In this document: piece after piece, positions 43,194 to 51,342 of the stretch
How the letters are laid out: the number at the start of each line of letters is the position of its first letter
Position numbering within the stretch: position 1 is the stretch's first letter
From: Lewinellaceae bacterium
GTDB taxonomy: Bacteria; Bacteroidota; Bacteroidia; Chitinophagales; Saprospiraceae
NCBI GenBank assembly: GCA_020636375.1
Contig: JACJXZ010000002.1
Coordinates: 861,452 to 925,451, forward strand
Length of the DNA stretch: 64,000 nucleotides
Reading direction: 5' to 3'
Program-made: the position numbers and the translations under genes
The notes under the pieces: model-generated
Told to the model about the DNA's origin: nothing
Seen by the model: only the letters and a program-made list of their open reading frames with translations
Database searches by the model: none

Positions 43194-44405
43194 ATGAAGA
43201 AAAAGTACCCTCTGATTTTGTTCGTGACGGCACTTTTAGGTTTTATATTGCGGGAACACGCCCGTCCCTCCCGCCTGGGCGCAGCCATGCTGCAATATGA
43301 ACTGGAACAGAAGAAGGCTTTTCTGGACCCATCTTTCAGCCAGTTTATCAGGGGTTATGAATCTTATCTTTTCGAACAACTTGAGGAAGAGGGGGTGCCG
43401 GGCGCTGCGGTTGCCGTCATCAAAGACAATACGCTGGCGCTGTTCCGGCCCTATGGCGTCCGTTCGGTTGCTTCCGGGGCGCCGGTAGGCCCGAACACCA
43501 CGTTTCGCATCGCCTCCCTGTCCAAAGGCTTTGCCGGCCTGCTCGCGGCCCTGTTGGTAGAGGAAGGGGCGCTGAAATGGGAAGACCCTGTGTGTCAATA
43601 CGTGCCGGGCCTGCGCCTTAAGACAGAAAAACAAACGCGGGCGCTCCAACTGCAGCATGTCCTGAGCCATACCACCGGCCTGCCCCGCCATACTTATTCC
43701 AACCTGTTGAATGCGGGTATGGCCTACCCGGACATCCTGCAACTGCTCGCCCGGGTGGAGCCCTCCCACCCGGCCGGCGCCTGGCACAATTACCAGAACG
43801 TCGCCTTCAGCCTTTCCGGGAATGTGCTGGAGTCTGTTTCCGGAAAGCGTTTTGGCGAGCTGCTGGCCACCCGGATATTCGAACCTCTGGGCATGGACGG
43901 CGCCACAGCTTCCTACGGCGGCTTCCTCGCCGGCGATGACCGCGCCGCGCCGCACCGGCGCCTTGCTGCCGGCTTCCAGGAAACAAAGGTAGAACCCAAC
44001 TACTACGAAGTGGTGCCGGCCGCCGGCGTCAACGCCAGCATTACGGATATGGCCCTCTGGCTGGACTTACTGCTGGGCAACCGCCCGGATATAGCTTCCG
44101 AAGCACTGCTGGGCCAGGTTTTCCGGCCCTTTGCCGAGATTCCCGTCAACGACCGGGTATTGCGCAACTGGCAGGGCCTGGAGGCCGCCCACTACGGCAT
44201 GGGCTGGCGCATTCTCCGGTTGAAAGGAGGATTTGAGGTGATTCAGCACAGCGGATACGTCAACGGTTACCGGGCCGAAATTGCTTTCAGCCGGGAAGAA
44301 AAACTGGGCATCGTCCTGCTTACCAATGCGCCGAACTACACCGTGGGGAATAGCATTCCGGCATTTTTTGAGCAGTACAGGGCCAGGGAAGCGGCAGTGC
44401 AATAG
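43194..44405 (+). CDS. Serine beta-lactamase-like hydrolase (class C family)
   Basis: 403 residues with an N-terminal hydrophobic leader (YPLILFVTALLGFIL), so it is exported or anchored. The SxxK motif is SLSKG near residue 108, the second motif is YQNVAFSLSG near 199 and the third is HSGYVNGY near 348. GLPRHTYS and GNVLESVSGKRFGELL are typical of the PBP4*/AmpC-like family. Members act as esterases, D-Ala-D-Ala peptidases or lactamases, so 'serine hydrolase' is the safe name. A MITE directly upstream may supply or disturb the promoter. A second member of the family lies at 50078. Confidence 0.9.
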   Translation: MKKKYPLILFVTALLGFILREHARPSRLGAAMLQYELEQKKAFLDPSFSQFIRGYESYLFEQLEEEGVPGAAVAVIKDNTLALFRPYGVRSVASGAPVGPNTTFRIASLSKGFAGLLAALLVEEGALKWEDPVCQYVPGLRLKTEKQTRALQLQHVLSHTTGLPRHTYSNLLNAGMAYPDILQLLARVEPSHPAGAWHNYQNVAFSLSGNVLESVSGKRFGELLATRIFEPLGMDGATASYGGFLAGDDRAAPHRRLAAGFQETKVEPNYYEVVPAAGVNASITDMALWLDLLLGNRPDIASEALLGQVFRPFAEIPVNDRVLRNWQGLEAAHYGMGWRILRLKGGFEVIQHSGYVNGYRAEIAFSREEKLGIVLLTNAPNYTVGNSIPAFFEQYRAREAAVQ

Positions 44406-44693
44406 GCGGAAAGCGAAAGGCGGAAGAGGGAAGAGGGGAGTCGGAAAAACAGGCTCTGAGCGCCTATTTGTGAGATTGTTCAGGAATGTGTGTCCGCCCC
44501 CAAGTTTTGAACCGCTGAGGTACGCTGCCTTTCCCTGCGGCGCTCCGCGCCTCCTGTGTTTTTTTAACCACAGGGTCCGGAGAGGGCCGCAGAGGAAAGG
44601 CCGCATGGCAGGATGTTGCTTGCGCAGTGGAGCTACGATACGCTTCTCTGCGCTCCCTGCGGTTTTACAAACATATGAGGCCGCAGAGTATCC
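44406..44693. other. Gene-free stretch with rRNA-like CCGCAGAG repeat
   Basis: It belongs to the 820-base gap from 44406 to 45225. The interval from about 44510 carries inverted AACCACAGGGTCCGGAGAG / CTCTGCGCTCCCTGCGGTT-type segments. This repeat is interrupted by MITE copy 3 and resumes after it (to about 44863). No gene was seen. Confidence 0.55.
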
Positions 44694-44795
44694 GGCTACC
44701 CGTCTAAGGTTGGACAGCAGAAAGGGGAAAGCCGAGCGGAGTCGAGGCCGAGCGCGTTCAGGAGGCATGAAGTGTCCAGCCTTAGACGGGTAGCC
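44694..44795. mobile_element. 102-bp MITE, copy 3, TSD GAGTATCC, nested in another repeat
   Basis: Ends as in the other copies. The octamer GAGTATCC is exact on both sides. It is inserted into a CCGCAGAG-type repeat that continues on both sides, so that repeat is older. Confidence 0.9.
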
Positions 44796-44990
44796 GAGTA
44801 TCCGCTTGACAGCGAATACTTTGTGACATCTCCGCGTTTCTCTGCATGCTGCGGTTTGAGTAACCTGCCGGCCTGCGGCACAGCCTGCCTGCCATTACTG
44901 CCAGGTAGGCAGGCAGGCGGGAAGACTCAGCGTTCTAAACAGCCCCCTATTTGTGGGCTGTTTCCGACTTCCGCCTTTTTAACCGGCTGA

Positions 44991-45159
44991 CTAGTGCCTC
45001 CGGAACTAAGTATCTACCACTATACGCTTGTTATTTTCCGCCTGCTCGGCGTTGGAGAACCGGGCTTCGTAGCTAAGGCTACGATCCCGAACCTCCGCCT
45101 TGATCAGGCGGAAACTAACCACGCCTATAATGGCATTTACTTAATTCCGAAGGCACTAG
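44991..45159. repeat. 169-bp imperfect palindrome (CTAGTGCC arms)
   Basis: The left arm begins CTAGTGCCTCCGGAACTAAG and the right arm ends with the inverse form, ...TTCCGAAGGCACTAG. Complementarity extends over about 80 bases per side, with the centre near CGTAGCTAAGGCTACG. It lies 66 bases downstream of the M13 peptidase stop. Nothing else is visible to 45225. Confidence 0.78.
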
Positions 45160-45225
45160 TGCTTTCGGCACTAGACGGTCGCACTACCGACGTCGCACAG
45201 AGGCACGCCCAAAGCCCAGTAAAAC

Positions 45226-47286
45226 TCACCAGATCACCACCCGCACGCTATCCGCCCGGTACAGCGGGCTGTCCTCCCCGATGTTGAATGCCTCGTAGAA
45301 GGCCGGCATGTTGACGATCGGCCCGATGGCGCGGTACTTACCGGGCGAGTGGACATTGGTCTTGACCTGTTTTTTCATGGCCTCGTCCCGGTATTTGCTG
45401 CGCCAGGCAGTGGCCCAGTTGAGGAAGAAGCGCTGGTTTTGGGTAAAGCCGTCGATCAGGCCCGGGTCGCCGTGTTCTTCCAGGTGTTTTTGCAGGCCGT
45501 CGAAGGCCACGTTGAGGCCGCCCAGGTCGCCGATGTTTTCTCCCAGGGTAAATTCGCCGTTGACGAACAGGCCCGGCAGGGGCTCGTAGGCGTTGAACTG
45601 CTCCACCAGCAGCCTGGTGCGGGCCTCGAAGCGCTCCCGGTCCTTTTCGGTCCACCAGTTTTTGAGGTTGCCCCTGGCGTCGTAGCGGCTGCCCTGGTCG
45701 TCGAAACCATGGGAAATCTCATGGCCGATCACAGCGCCGATGCCCCCGAAGTTGACTGCCGGGTCCGCCTGGTAATTGTAGTAAGGCGGCTGGAGGATGG
45801 CAGCGGGGAAGACGACCTCGTTGTACAGTGGGTGATAATAGGCGTTGACCACCTGCGGGGGCAGGAACCACTCGCCTTTATCTACGGGCTGGCCGACCTT
45901 TTCGACCTTGCGCTGCCAGGCCCAGCGGGAGACGTTTAGCATATTGCCCGCATAAGAACCACCGTTTTCCTTGCCGGTTACTTCCAGCCGGGAATAATCT
46001 TTCCATTCATCCGGGTAGCCGATCTTGACCCTCAGGTTCGCCAGCTTTTCCAGCGCTTTTTCCTTGGTGCTGTCCGACATCCATTCCAGGTTCTGGATGC
46101 GCCCGGCGTAGGCCTTTTTCAGGTTGCCCACCAGCTCTTCGGCCACGGCTTTGGCCTCCGGCGGGAAGTAGGCGTCGACGTAGAGCTTGCCCAGCGCTTC
46201 GCCGATGCTGAAGTTCACCACGTTCAGCACCCTTTCCCAGCGGGGTTCCATCTTCTCGACGCCCCCGAGCACGCCTTTGTAAAAATCGAAGTCGGCCTGC
46301 TCGAAATCGCGGCCGAGGTATTTTGCGGAGCTGTTGAGGAACGTCCAGCTGACGTAGGCCTTCAGCTTGTCGAGCGGTTCTTCAGACAGGACATCTTCCA
46401 GGGATTTGATATACGCAGGCTGCATGACGGTAAAGGTGTCGACCGCGCCCAATCCGATAGCCTGGAAGTACTTGTCCCAGCTGAAGGAGGGCGTCATCGC
46501 CGCAATATCGGCCCGGGCCCTGGGGTTGTTCATCAGCAGGGGGTTGCGCTTCTGTATCTTGTCCAGCTGGGCGGCCGCCAGGCGTTTTTCTACCTGGAAA
46601 ATTGCTTCCGCTTCCTGGCGGGCCTCTTCTTCGCCGGCCCCTGCCAGCTGCAGTACGCGGGCTAGGTAGGACTTGTATTCCCCCTGGAGGCGCAGGGTTT
46701 CCTCGTCGTCTTTGACGTAATACTCCTTTCCGGGTAGGCCGAGCGCGCCTTCGTTCAGGAATCCGGCGTTGACCTCCGTATTGCTCAGGCTGGGCCGGAC
46801 GCTGAAGGAAAAGAAGGCGTTGGACTGGAGCGGGGCCGATTCGATGAGATAGGTTTCCAGTTCCTGCAGGCTGGAGATGGCTGCGATCTTCCGGAGCTCC
46901 GCCTCGACCGGCTCCATGCCCAGTTCGTCGAGGTAGGCAGTATCCATAGCCGTTTGGTAGAACAGCACGGCCTTGCCCTGGTCGGTGGCCGGGTCGAATC
47001 CGCCCTTTTCGATGGTGGATTCCAGGATGGAGAGCACCTTTTCGCTGGTCTTGCGGGCCAGCTCGTCGAAGGCGCCCCAGCTGTCCTGGTCGGCAGGAAT
47101 CTCCACCTGGTCCAGCCAGCTGCCGTTGGCGTAGCGGTAAAAATCCGTGGCGGGATTCACGGTAGTATCCATTAAAGAGAGGTCGAGGCCGGGCGGGGTT
47201 TCCTGTTTTGCCGGTGCCGGGGATTGGCAGGAAAAAAGAGAGAGGGCAAGAAAAGCCGCCAGGCATTGAGAAATTGGCCTTATCAT
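45226..47286 (-). CDS. pepO: M13-family (neprilysin/PepO-like) zinc metallopeptidase, lipoprotein
   Basis: 686 residues. The leader MIRPISQCLAAFLALSLFSC ends in a lipobox Cys (residue 20). The zinc motif is VIGHEISHGFDDQG near 525, the third ligand is in GENIGDLGGLNVAFDG near 585, and NAYYHPLYNEVVFPAAILQPP near 488 carries the substrate-binding NAYY. The C-terminal motif ends in VRVVIW, as in other members. It cleaves short peptides outside the cytoplasm and is probably attached to the outer membrane. A possible minus-strand -7 box TATATTCG lies upstream around 47310. Confidence 0.94.
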   Translation of the reverse strand: MIRPISQCLAAFLALSLFSCQSPAPAKQETPPGLDLSLMDTTVNPATDFYRYANGSWLDQVEIPADQDSWGAFDELARKTSEKVLSILESTIEKGGFDPATDQGKAVLFYQTAMDTAYLDELGMEPVEAELRKIAAISSLQELETYLIESAPLQSNAFFSFSVRPSLSNTEVNAGFLNEGALGLPGKEYYVKDDEETLRLQGEYKSYLARVLQLAGAGEEEARQEAEAIFQVEKRLAAAQLDKIQKRNPLLMNNPRARADIAAMTPSFSWDKYFQAIGLGAVDTFTVMQPAYIKSLEDVLSEEPLDKLKAYVSWTFLNSSAKYLGRDFEQADFDFYKGVLGGVEKMEPRWERVLNVVNFSIGEALGKLYVDAYFPPEAKAVAEELVGNLKKAYAGRIQNLEWMSDSTKEKALEKLANLRVKIGYPDEWKDYSRLEVTGKENGGSYAGNMLNVSRWAWQRKVEKVGQPVDKGEWFLPPQVVNAYYHPLYNEVVFPAAILQPPYYNYQADPAVNFGGIGAVIGHEISHGFDDQGSRYDARGNLKNWWTEKDRERFEARTRLLVEQFNAYEPLPGLFVNGEFTLGENIGDLGGLNVAFDGLQKHLEEHGDPGLIDGFTQNQRFFLNWATAWRSKYRDEAMKKQVKTNVHSPGKYRAIGPIVNMPAFYEAFNIGEDSPLYRADSVRVVIW

Positions 47287-47375
47287 GGTTGGAATTTTTT
47301 TGTGGCGCGAATATACGTTTTTCTGAGTTGGCCGAAGGGGGAGAATATTGGGGAAAATGTCGGTTTTCTGGCAGG

Positions 47376-47738
47376 GTGGAGGTGATTATTTTTGGTTACA
47401 GCCAGAACGTTTATAAACAAATTGGTGAAGCGATGTCAACTACGGTTCAGAATATTCCGAAAAGTTTGATCTATGCCCCTAAAATTGTCGTTGAAATTGA
47501 CACCAAAGCCGATCTGGATGAGGTGGAAGACACCTTTGGTTATTATCATAAAAAGACCAAAGCATTGCTTGCCTTCGGAATCGAGAAAGTAATCTGGATT
47601 CATACCGACCTGAAGTCCGTCCTGATAGCCGAAAAAGGGAAAAGCTGGCAGATCATCGATTGGGATGAAGATTTCGTTTTGTTGGGCGACATGAAAATAA
47701 ATATTTTAGGTATCCTCAGATTTCTTCAAAAAGGCTAG
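47376..47738 (+). pseudogene. N-terminally truncated Uma2/DUF820-like nuclease
   Basis: The frame reads VEVIIFGYSQNVYKQIGEAM and, from the only ATG (47433), STTVQNIPKSLIYAPKIVVE followed by IDTKADLDEVED, KTKALLAFGIEKVIWI and SWQIIDW. This is the C-terminal half of the DUF820/Uma2 family (PD-(D/E)XK fold), in which a metal-binding Asp comes before the PPKIVVE/EID part. The first 80 or so residues are absent upstream, where the sequence becomes non-coding near the M13 gene promoter. It is therefore a remnant, although a 101-residue product from 47433 could still be made. Confidence 0.65.
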
Positions 47739-47873
47739 TGCTTCGCCATCCTGCCCAGCAACTACACTTTCACAAAACTGGGTCCAGCCAAAATTTAGAT
47801 TAGTTAACGGACTGACAATGAGCTTATTGCTTTTCATGGGCTGGAAAAGTCCATGCCTGTCGGTTTGAAAAGG

Positions 47874-47906
47874 AGCGGACAGGGCGGCCCGGAACGCTTA
47901 TCTTTA
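47874..47906 (+). promoter_or_regulatory. Promoter candidate of the ArsR-like gene
   Basis: TTTG at 47874-47877, 21 bases, then TATCTTTA at 47899-47906 (one mismatch to TAnnTTTG). The start site would be about 15 bases before the ATG at 47929. Confidence 0.5.
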
Positions 47907-47928
47907 GTTTGGGAAAAATCAATTTATT

Positions 47929-48234
47929 ATGGTGGCGAATTCAGAATTTGAGCGTTTGGAACAATATTCGGAAGCATTGCGGGCTATTGCCCATCCGATC
48001 CGGCTGGCTATTATCAACCTGCTGAGCAACCGGCAACCCTTGTCGGTAAGCGATATTCACGAGCGGCTGCAGATCGAGCAGGCCGCCGCCTCCCACCATT
48101 TGAAAATCCTCCGCTACAACGGCATCCTGCAGGCCAGGCGCGAAGGGCGCTACATCTACTATTTGATCTCTGATGACACCTATCCTCAGATTCTGGAATT
48201 GCTGAGGGGAGCGGAGAATTTCAATGCGCTTTGA
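47929..48234 (+). CDS. ArsR-family winged-helix regulator
   Basis: 101 residues. The winged helix-turn-helix spans about 17-90: ALRAIAHPIRLAIINLL, LSVSDIHERLQIEQAAASHH, LKILRYNGILQARREGRYIYYL. The typical metal-binding ELCVCD motif in helix 3 is missing, so it is not an arsenic or cadmium sensor of the classic kind; it may respond to redox or to a protein partner. The following LytTR gene (48354) might be its target. A 56-bp MITE lies between the two genes. Confidence 0.9.
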   Translation: MVANSEFERLEQYSEALRAIAHPIRLAIINLLSNRQPLSVSDIHERLQIEQAAASHHLKILRYNGILQARREGRYIYYLISDDTYPQILELLRGAENFNAL

Positions 48235-48259
48235 GCCACTGGGATTGTTGCAAAACAGT

Positions 48260-48315
48260 GTAACTATTTAGGTTGGCCCCGGACGGCATTTTCTGCCGCT
48301 GACCTAAATAGTTAC
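48260..48315. mobile_element. GTAACTATTTAG MITE, copy 2 (56 bp), TSD AAAACAGT
   Basis: Minimal form: termini GTAACTATTTAGGT and ACCTAAATAGTTAC around a short GC-rich middle. AAAACAGT is repeated exactly on both sides. It ends 38 bases before the LytTR start codon, where a TATATTTA box (48324-48331) could act as a promoter. Confidence 0.9.
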
Positions 48316-48353
48316 AAAACAGTTATATTTATGGCACCTGTTTTGCACCGCTT

Positions 48354-49226
48354 ATGAACGCCAAACCAGAAAGCCCGGATAACTCTTCGGTATTGCCGGC
48401 CGACAGAAATGCCGGCACCGCCGCCTCCGCATACTACCCCGATGTGCCCATCTTCCTCGCGCTCATCCCCGTCATCAATATTTTCAACTATTACCTCACT
48501 TATTCCAACATCAGGCTGAACGGATTCCTGGCGCTCACCTTTACCATCGACACCCTGCAGGGGTACGCCGCCTGGCTGAGCGTGCGGTACCTCATCCTGT
48601 ACTACGACAAAGTGCTGCCCTACGGCAAAAAACCACTCCGGCGCATCCTCGGCCAACTGATCAGCACGACCCTCCTCGGCCTGCTGGTGATCAGCCTGCT
48701 GACCGAGCTGACAAGCTGGATTGCCCGGGGCCGGCCGGCAGACGCCCACTTTTACACCCGCGACCTGGTCATCATCAGCGTCTGGTTTTTTGTGATCAAC
48801 GGCATCTACATCGGGATGCATTATTACAATGAATGGCAACGCTCAGAAGCCCGGCGCCGGGAGGAAAACCGGCTTAAAGCCGAAGGCCTGATGGTAAAAC
48901 TGGGCAGGCAGGATATCCAGCTCGGCTATGACGAACTGGCCGGCTTTTATGTGGATGGAGATCATGTGCTGGCTTGCACTGCCAATGGCAGGAAGTATTA
49001 CATCGACCAGCCGCTCGGTCAATTGAAAGAGGAATTGCCCGCTTCCTTGTTCTTCCGCCTGAACCGGCAATTCATTCTCCACCGCCAAATGGTCGCCGGC
49101 TTCGAGCGGGCGGAAAACGGGAAGGTCCAGGCGCTGCTGAGAGCGGAAAACATCAATTTCCCTCCCAGGATTTCAGTGAGCCGCACTAAAGCCCCGGCTT
49201 TCAAGAAGTGGTTTGCGGGAGAGTAA
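48354..49226 (+). CDS. Membrane-anchored LytTR-type DNA-binding regulator
   Basis: 290 residues. The N-terminal half has four predicted membrane helices (around 30-50, 60-80, 98-120 and 135-155, e.g. VPIFLALIPVINIFNYYL). After a charged helix (EWQRSEARRREENRLKAEG) comes a LytTR domain at about 180-290: GYDELAGFYVDGDHVLACT, FFRLNRQFILHRQMV and ENINFPPRISVSRTKAPAFKKW. Such one-component membrane regulators bind DNA directly and are often autoregulated. The genes downstream (49436, 50078) are candidate targets. The AT-rich gap from 49227 to 49435 contains TTATAACGATTATAAAA, a possible operator. Confidence 0.87.
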   Translation: MNAKPESPDNSSVLPADRNAGTAASAYYPDVPIFLALIPVINIFNYYLTYSNIRLNGFLALTFTIDTLQGYAAWLSVRYLILYYDKVLPYGKKPLRRILGQLISTTLLGLLVISLLTELTSWIARGRPADAHFYTRDLVIISVWFFVINGIYIGMHYYNEWQRSEARRREENRLKAEGLMVKLGRQDIQLGYDELAGFYVDGDHVLACTANGRKYYIDQPLGQLKEELPASLFFRLNRQFILHRQMVAGFERAENGKVQALLRAENINFPPRISVSRTKAPAFKKWFAGE

Positions 49227-49435
49227 CCATGTTGGCCAACGGCGCGTTGGCAATCGTTCCAAACATAATGGCCATATTTATAACGATTATAAAAATAATC
49301 ATTATATTCGTAACGTTTTTGTTGCAACCTTCCAACATTCCAACCCGAAATCCACCACACTTCACCGGAAAATCCCTGTCCTGCCCTTGACTACGCACCC
49401 CTGCCTGCCCTAGCTTTGCCGGAAAAAAACCAGCC

Positions 49436-50032
49436 ATGATGAAGATGATCCTTTTTATATCCCTGGAGCTCTGCCTGGTGTATTCCTTGCCCGCTCAAAC
49501 GGATGCCGTCAAGGAATACCGGAATTTCCCCATTGTCGTTACCCTCCAGTTCCATTCCCTTTCCCTGCCGTTCCGGGATCTCAAAGCCAATTTTTCCAAC
49601 GTAGGCATTGGGTTAGGCACCGAGGTAAGCTACAATGGCAAACACAACTGGGCCCAGCAACTCACCCTCGCCTGGTACCGCAACCGGGCTATCGGCGATG
49701 GGCTGTTGCTCTACACCCAATCTGCCTGGAGGCCGGCCGCCACTTCCGGCGTTTACGCTGAAATAAAAGCAGGATTGGGTTACCTCTATGCCTTCCGCCC
49801 GGTGAAATCCTACCGGCAACAAAACGGCGATTGGGTTTCGGCAGGGCATAAGGGGAAAGGGATGTTGGCGGTGCCTGCCGGCATTTCCCTGGGGTACGAT
49901 GATTATTCTTCAGATATCTGCTTCTCTCCTTTTGCCAGTTATCAGTTCCTGCTGGCCAAGGGGTACAACAAGAGCATCCCGCTCGTGCCGGAAACCCTGA
50001 TACAGGCAGGAACCCGGATGCACTTTAAGTAA
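49436..50032 (+). CDS. Predicted outer-membrane beta-barrel-like protein
   Basis: 198 residues. The start MMKMILFISLELCLVYSLPAQ is a signal peptide. The mature part consists of alternating hydrophobic/polar strands (FPIVVTLQFHSLSLPFRDLK, GIGLGTEVSYNGKHNWAQQL, GVYAEIKAGLGYLYAF, GISLGYD) and ends with GTRMHFK, as barrel proteins end in an aromatic or basic strand. It is too small for a large porin, and no family is recognised. The serine hydrolase 45 bases downstream is in the same direction and may be cotranscribed. Function unknown. Confidence 0.72.
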   Translation: MMKMILFISLELCLVYSLPAQTDAVKEYRNFPIVVTLQFHSLSLPFRDLKANFSNVGIGLGTEVSYNGKHNWAQQLTLAWYRNRAIGDGLLLYTQSAWRPAATSGVYAEIKAGLGYLYAFRPVKSYRQQNGDWVSAGHKGKGMLAVPAGISLGYDDYSSDICFSPFASYQFLLAKGYNKSIPLVPETLIQAGTRMHFK

Positions 50033-50077
50033 AAACTTCAATCCGGCAGTTTGAGGGCAGCATAAAAGTTCAACAAA

Positions 50078-51253
50078 ATGAGCAACAAGACAATAACCTG
50101 GGCATTGCCTCTCTTTCTCCTGGGCGCTTGCTCCGTACACCAGCAGGGCCTGCCCGTCACGGGCTGTGCTGAAGAAATGGAGATCACCAACTCCGGGTAT
50201 TCTAAAGCCGCAGCGCTGAAACAGGCCATGGGCCGGCTGACGAAGTCCGGCGTGCCAGGCTGCGCCATGGCCGTTTACTCGGAAGAAGGCTGGTGGGCCG
50301 GCGCCGCCGGGCTGGCGAAGATCGAAGGCAACGTCTCCATGCAAACCTGCCACCTGCAGTACCTGCAGAGCGTCGCCAAATCCTACATGGCCGTTGCCGT
50401 TTTGAAATTGTACGAACAGGGCAGGGTCAACCTGGATGCGCCGTTCACCGAATACATGCCGGAAAAGTACAGCCGCTTCGTCGCTGATGCCGGGAAGATC
50501 ACCGTGCGCATGCTGCTGAACCATACTTCCGGCGTACCGGAGTACAACTTTTCGCCGGCCTATGTCACTTATCTGTTGCAGCACCCCGACCATATTTTCT
50601 CCCCGGAGGACTACCTGAAGTACATCGAAGGCAAACCCCTGGATTTCGAGCCCGGCAGCCGCTATGCCTACCGCAATACCAACTACGTCTTGCTGGCCCT
50701 GATGACGGATGCCCTCACTGGCGACCACGCCCGGTTTATGTCCGAAACGATTTTTGCGCCCCTGGGCCTGAGCCACACCTTCTACCGCAGCCAGCCTGGC
50801 TACCTCAGCTACCCGGAACTGGCCAATGCCTACTGGGATCGCTACAGCGACGGCGTCCTGGAGAATGCCTCCCCACTACAGCGCAGCAACGTGGCTTCTT
50901 TGGCAGGGGACGACGGCATCGTCGCTACCCCGGTGGAAGCGGTGAAATTCCTCAAAGGGTTGATGGAAGGCGAGCTGCTGGCCCCGTCCACCCTGGAACA
51001 GATGCAAACCTGGGTGTTGGACAAAAAAGGCTTTCCTCGCTACGGACTGGGGCTGGGGCACGACACTATCCTCGGCCAGGCGGCCATTGGCCACAGCGGC
51101 GGCGGGATCGGAGCAGGGTGTGAGCTTCGTTATTTCCCGGAAAAGAAATTATATGTTTTCATCGCCATCAACCTGGGCACGGTGACCGACAGCCCGCTGC
51201 ATGTGGAGGCGAGCAAGGCCAGGGATGAGTTGTTTGAGGTGTTATTGCGGTAG
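50078..51253 (+). CDS. Serine hydrolase (beta-lactamase / PBP4*-like), lipoprotein
   Basis: 391 residues. The leader MSNKTITWALPLFLLGAC carries a lipobox Cys18. The SxxK motif is SVAKSYM near 107, the second motif is YRNTNYVLL near 203 and the third HSGGGIG near 344. LLNHTSGVPEYN is a family signature. The fold is that of class C beta-lactamases and D-alanyl-D-alanine carboxypeptidases; actual substrates can be peptides, esters or lactams. It resembles the serine hydrolase at 43194 but is not a close duplicate. Confidence 0.9.
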   Translation: MSNKTITWALPLFLLGACSVHQQGLPVTGCAEEMEITNSGYSKAAALKQAMGRLTKSGVPGCAMAVYSEEGWWAGAAGLAKIEGNVSMQTCHLQYLQSVAKSYMAVAVLKLYEQGRVNLDAPFTEYMPEKYSRFVADAGKITVRMLLNHTSGVPEYNFSPAYVTYLLQHPDHIFSPEDYLKYIEGKPLDFEPGSRYAYRNTNYVLLALMTDALTGDHARFMSETIFAPLGLSHTFYRSQPGYLSYPELANAYWDRYSDGVLENASPLQRSNVASLAGDDGIVATPVEAVKFLKGLMEGELLAPSTLEQMQTWVLDKKGFPRYGLGLGHDTILGQAAIGHSGGGIGAGCELRYFPEKKLYVFIAINLGTVTDSPLHVEASKARDELFEVLLR

Positions 51254-51295
51254 CGCGCAGTGGGAGATGCAAAAAAAATATATATTTACCGGATG

Positions 51296-51331
51296 AAAAC
51301 CATTGGGGTTTCCGAAACCTCAATGGTTTTT
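51296..51331 (+). terminator. Intrinsic terminator / hairpin directly before the next start codon
   Basis: AAAACCATTGGGGTTT and AAACCTCAATGGTTTT form a 16-bp stem with one G-T pair, followed by T-rich sequence. It can end the serine hydrolase transcript; it lies only 11 bases before the ATG at 51343, so it could also control the next gene by attenuation. Confidence 0.7.
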
Positions 51332-51342
51332 AAAATCACACC

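Noticed and set aside
44694..44795. Small protein encoded by the 102-bp repeat (peptide around RLRSAFPFLLSNLRRVAG)
   Set aside because: The same peptide appears in all copies because the DNA is repeated; starts differ between copies and there is no promoter or independent coding signal.
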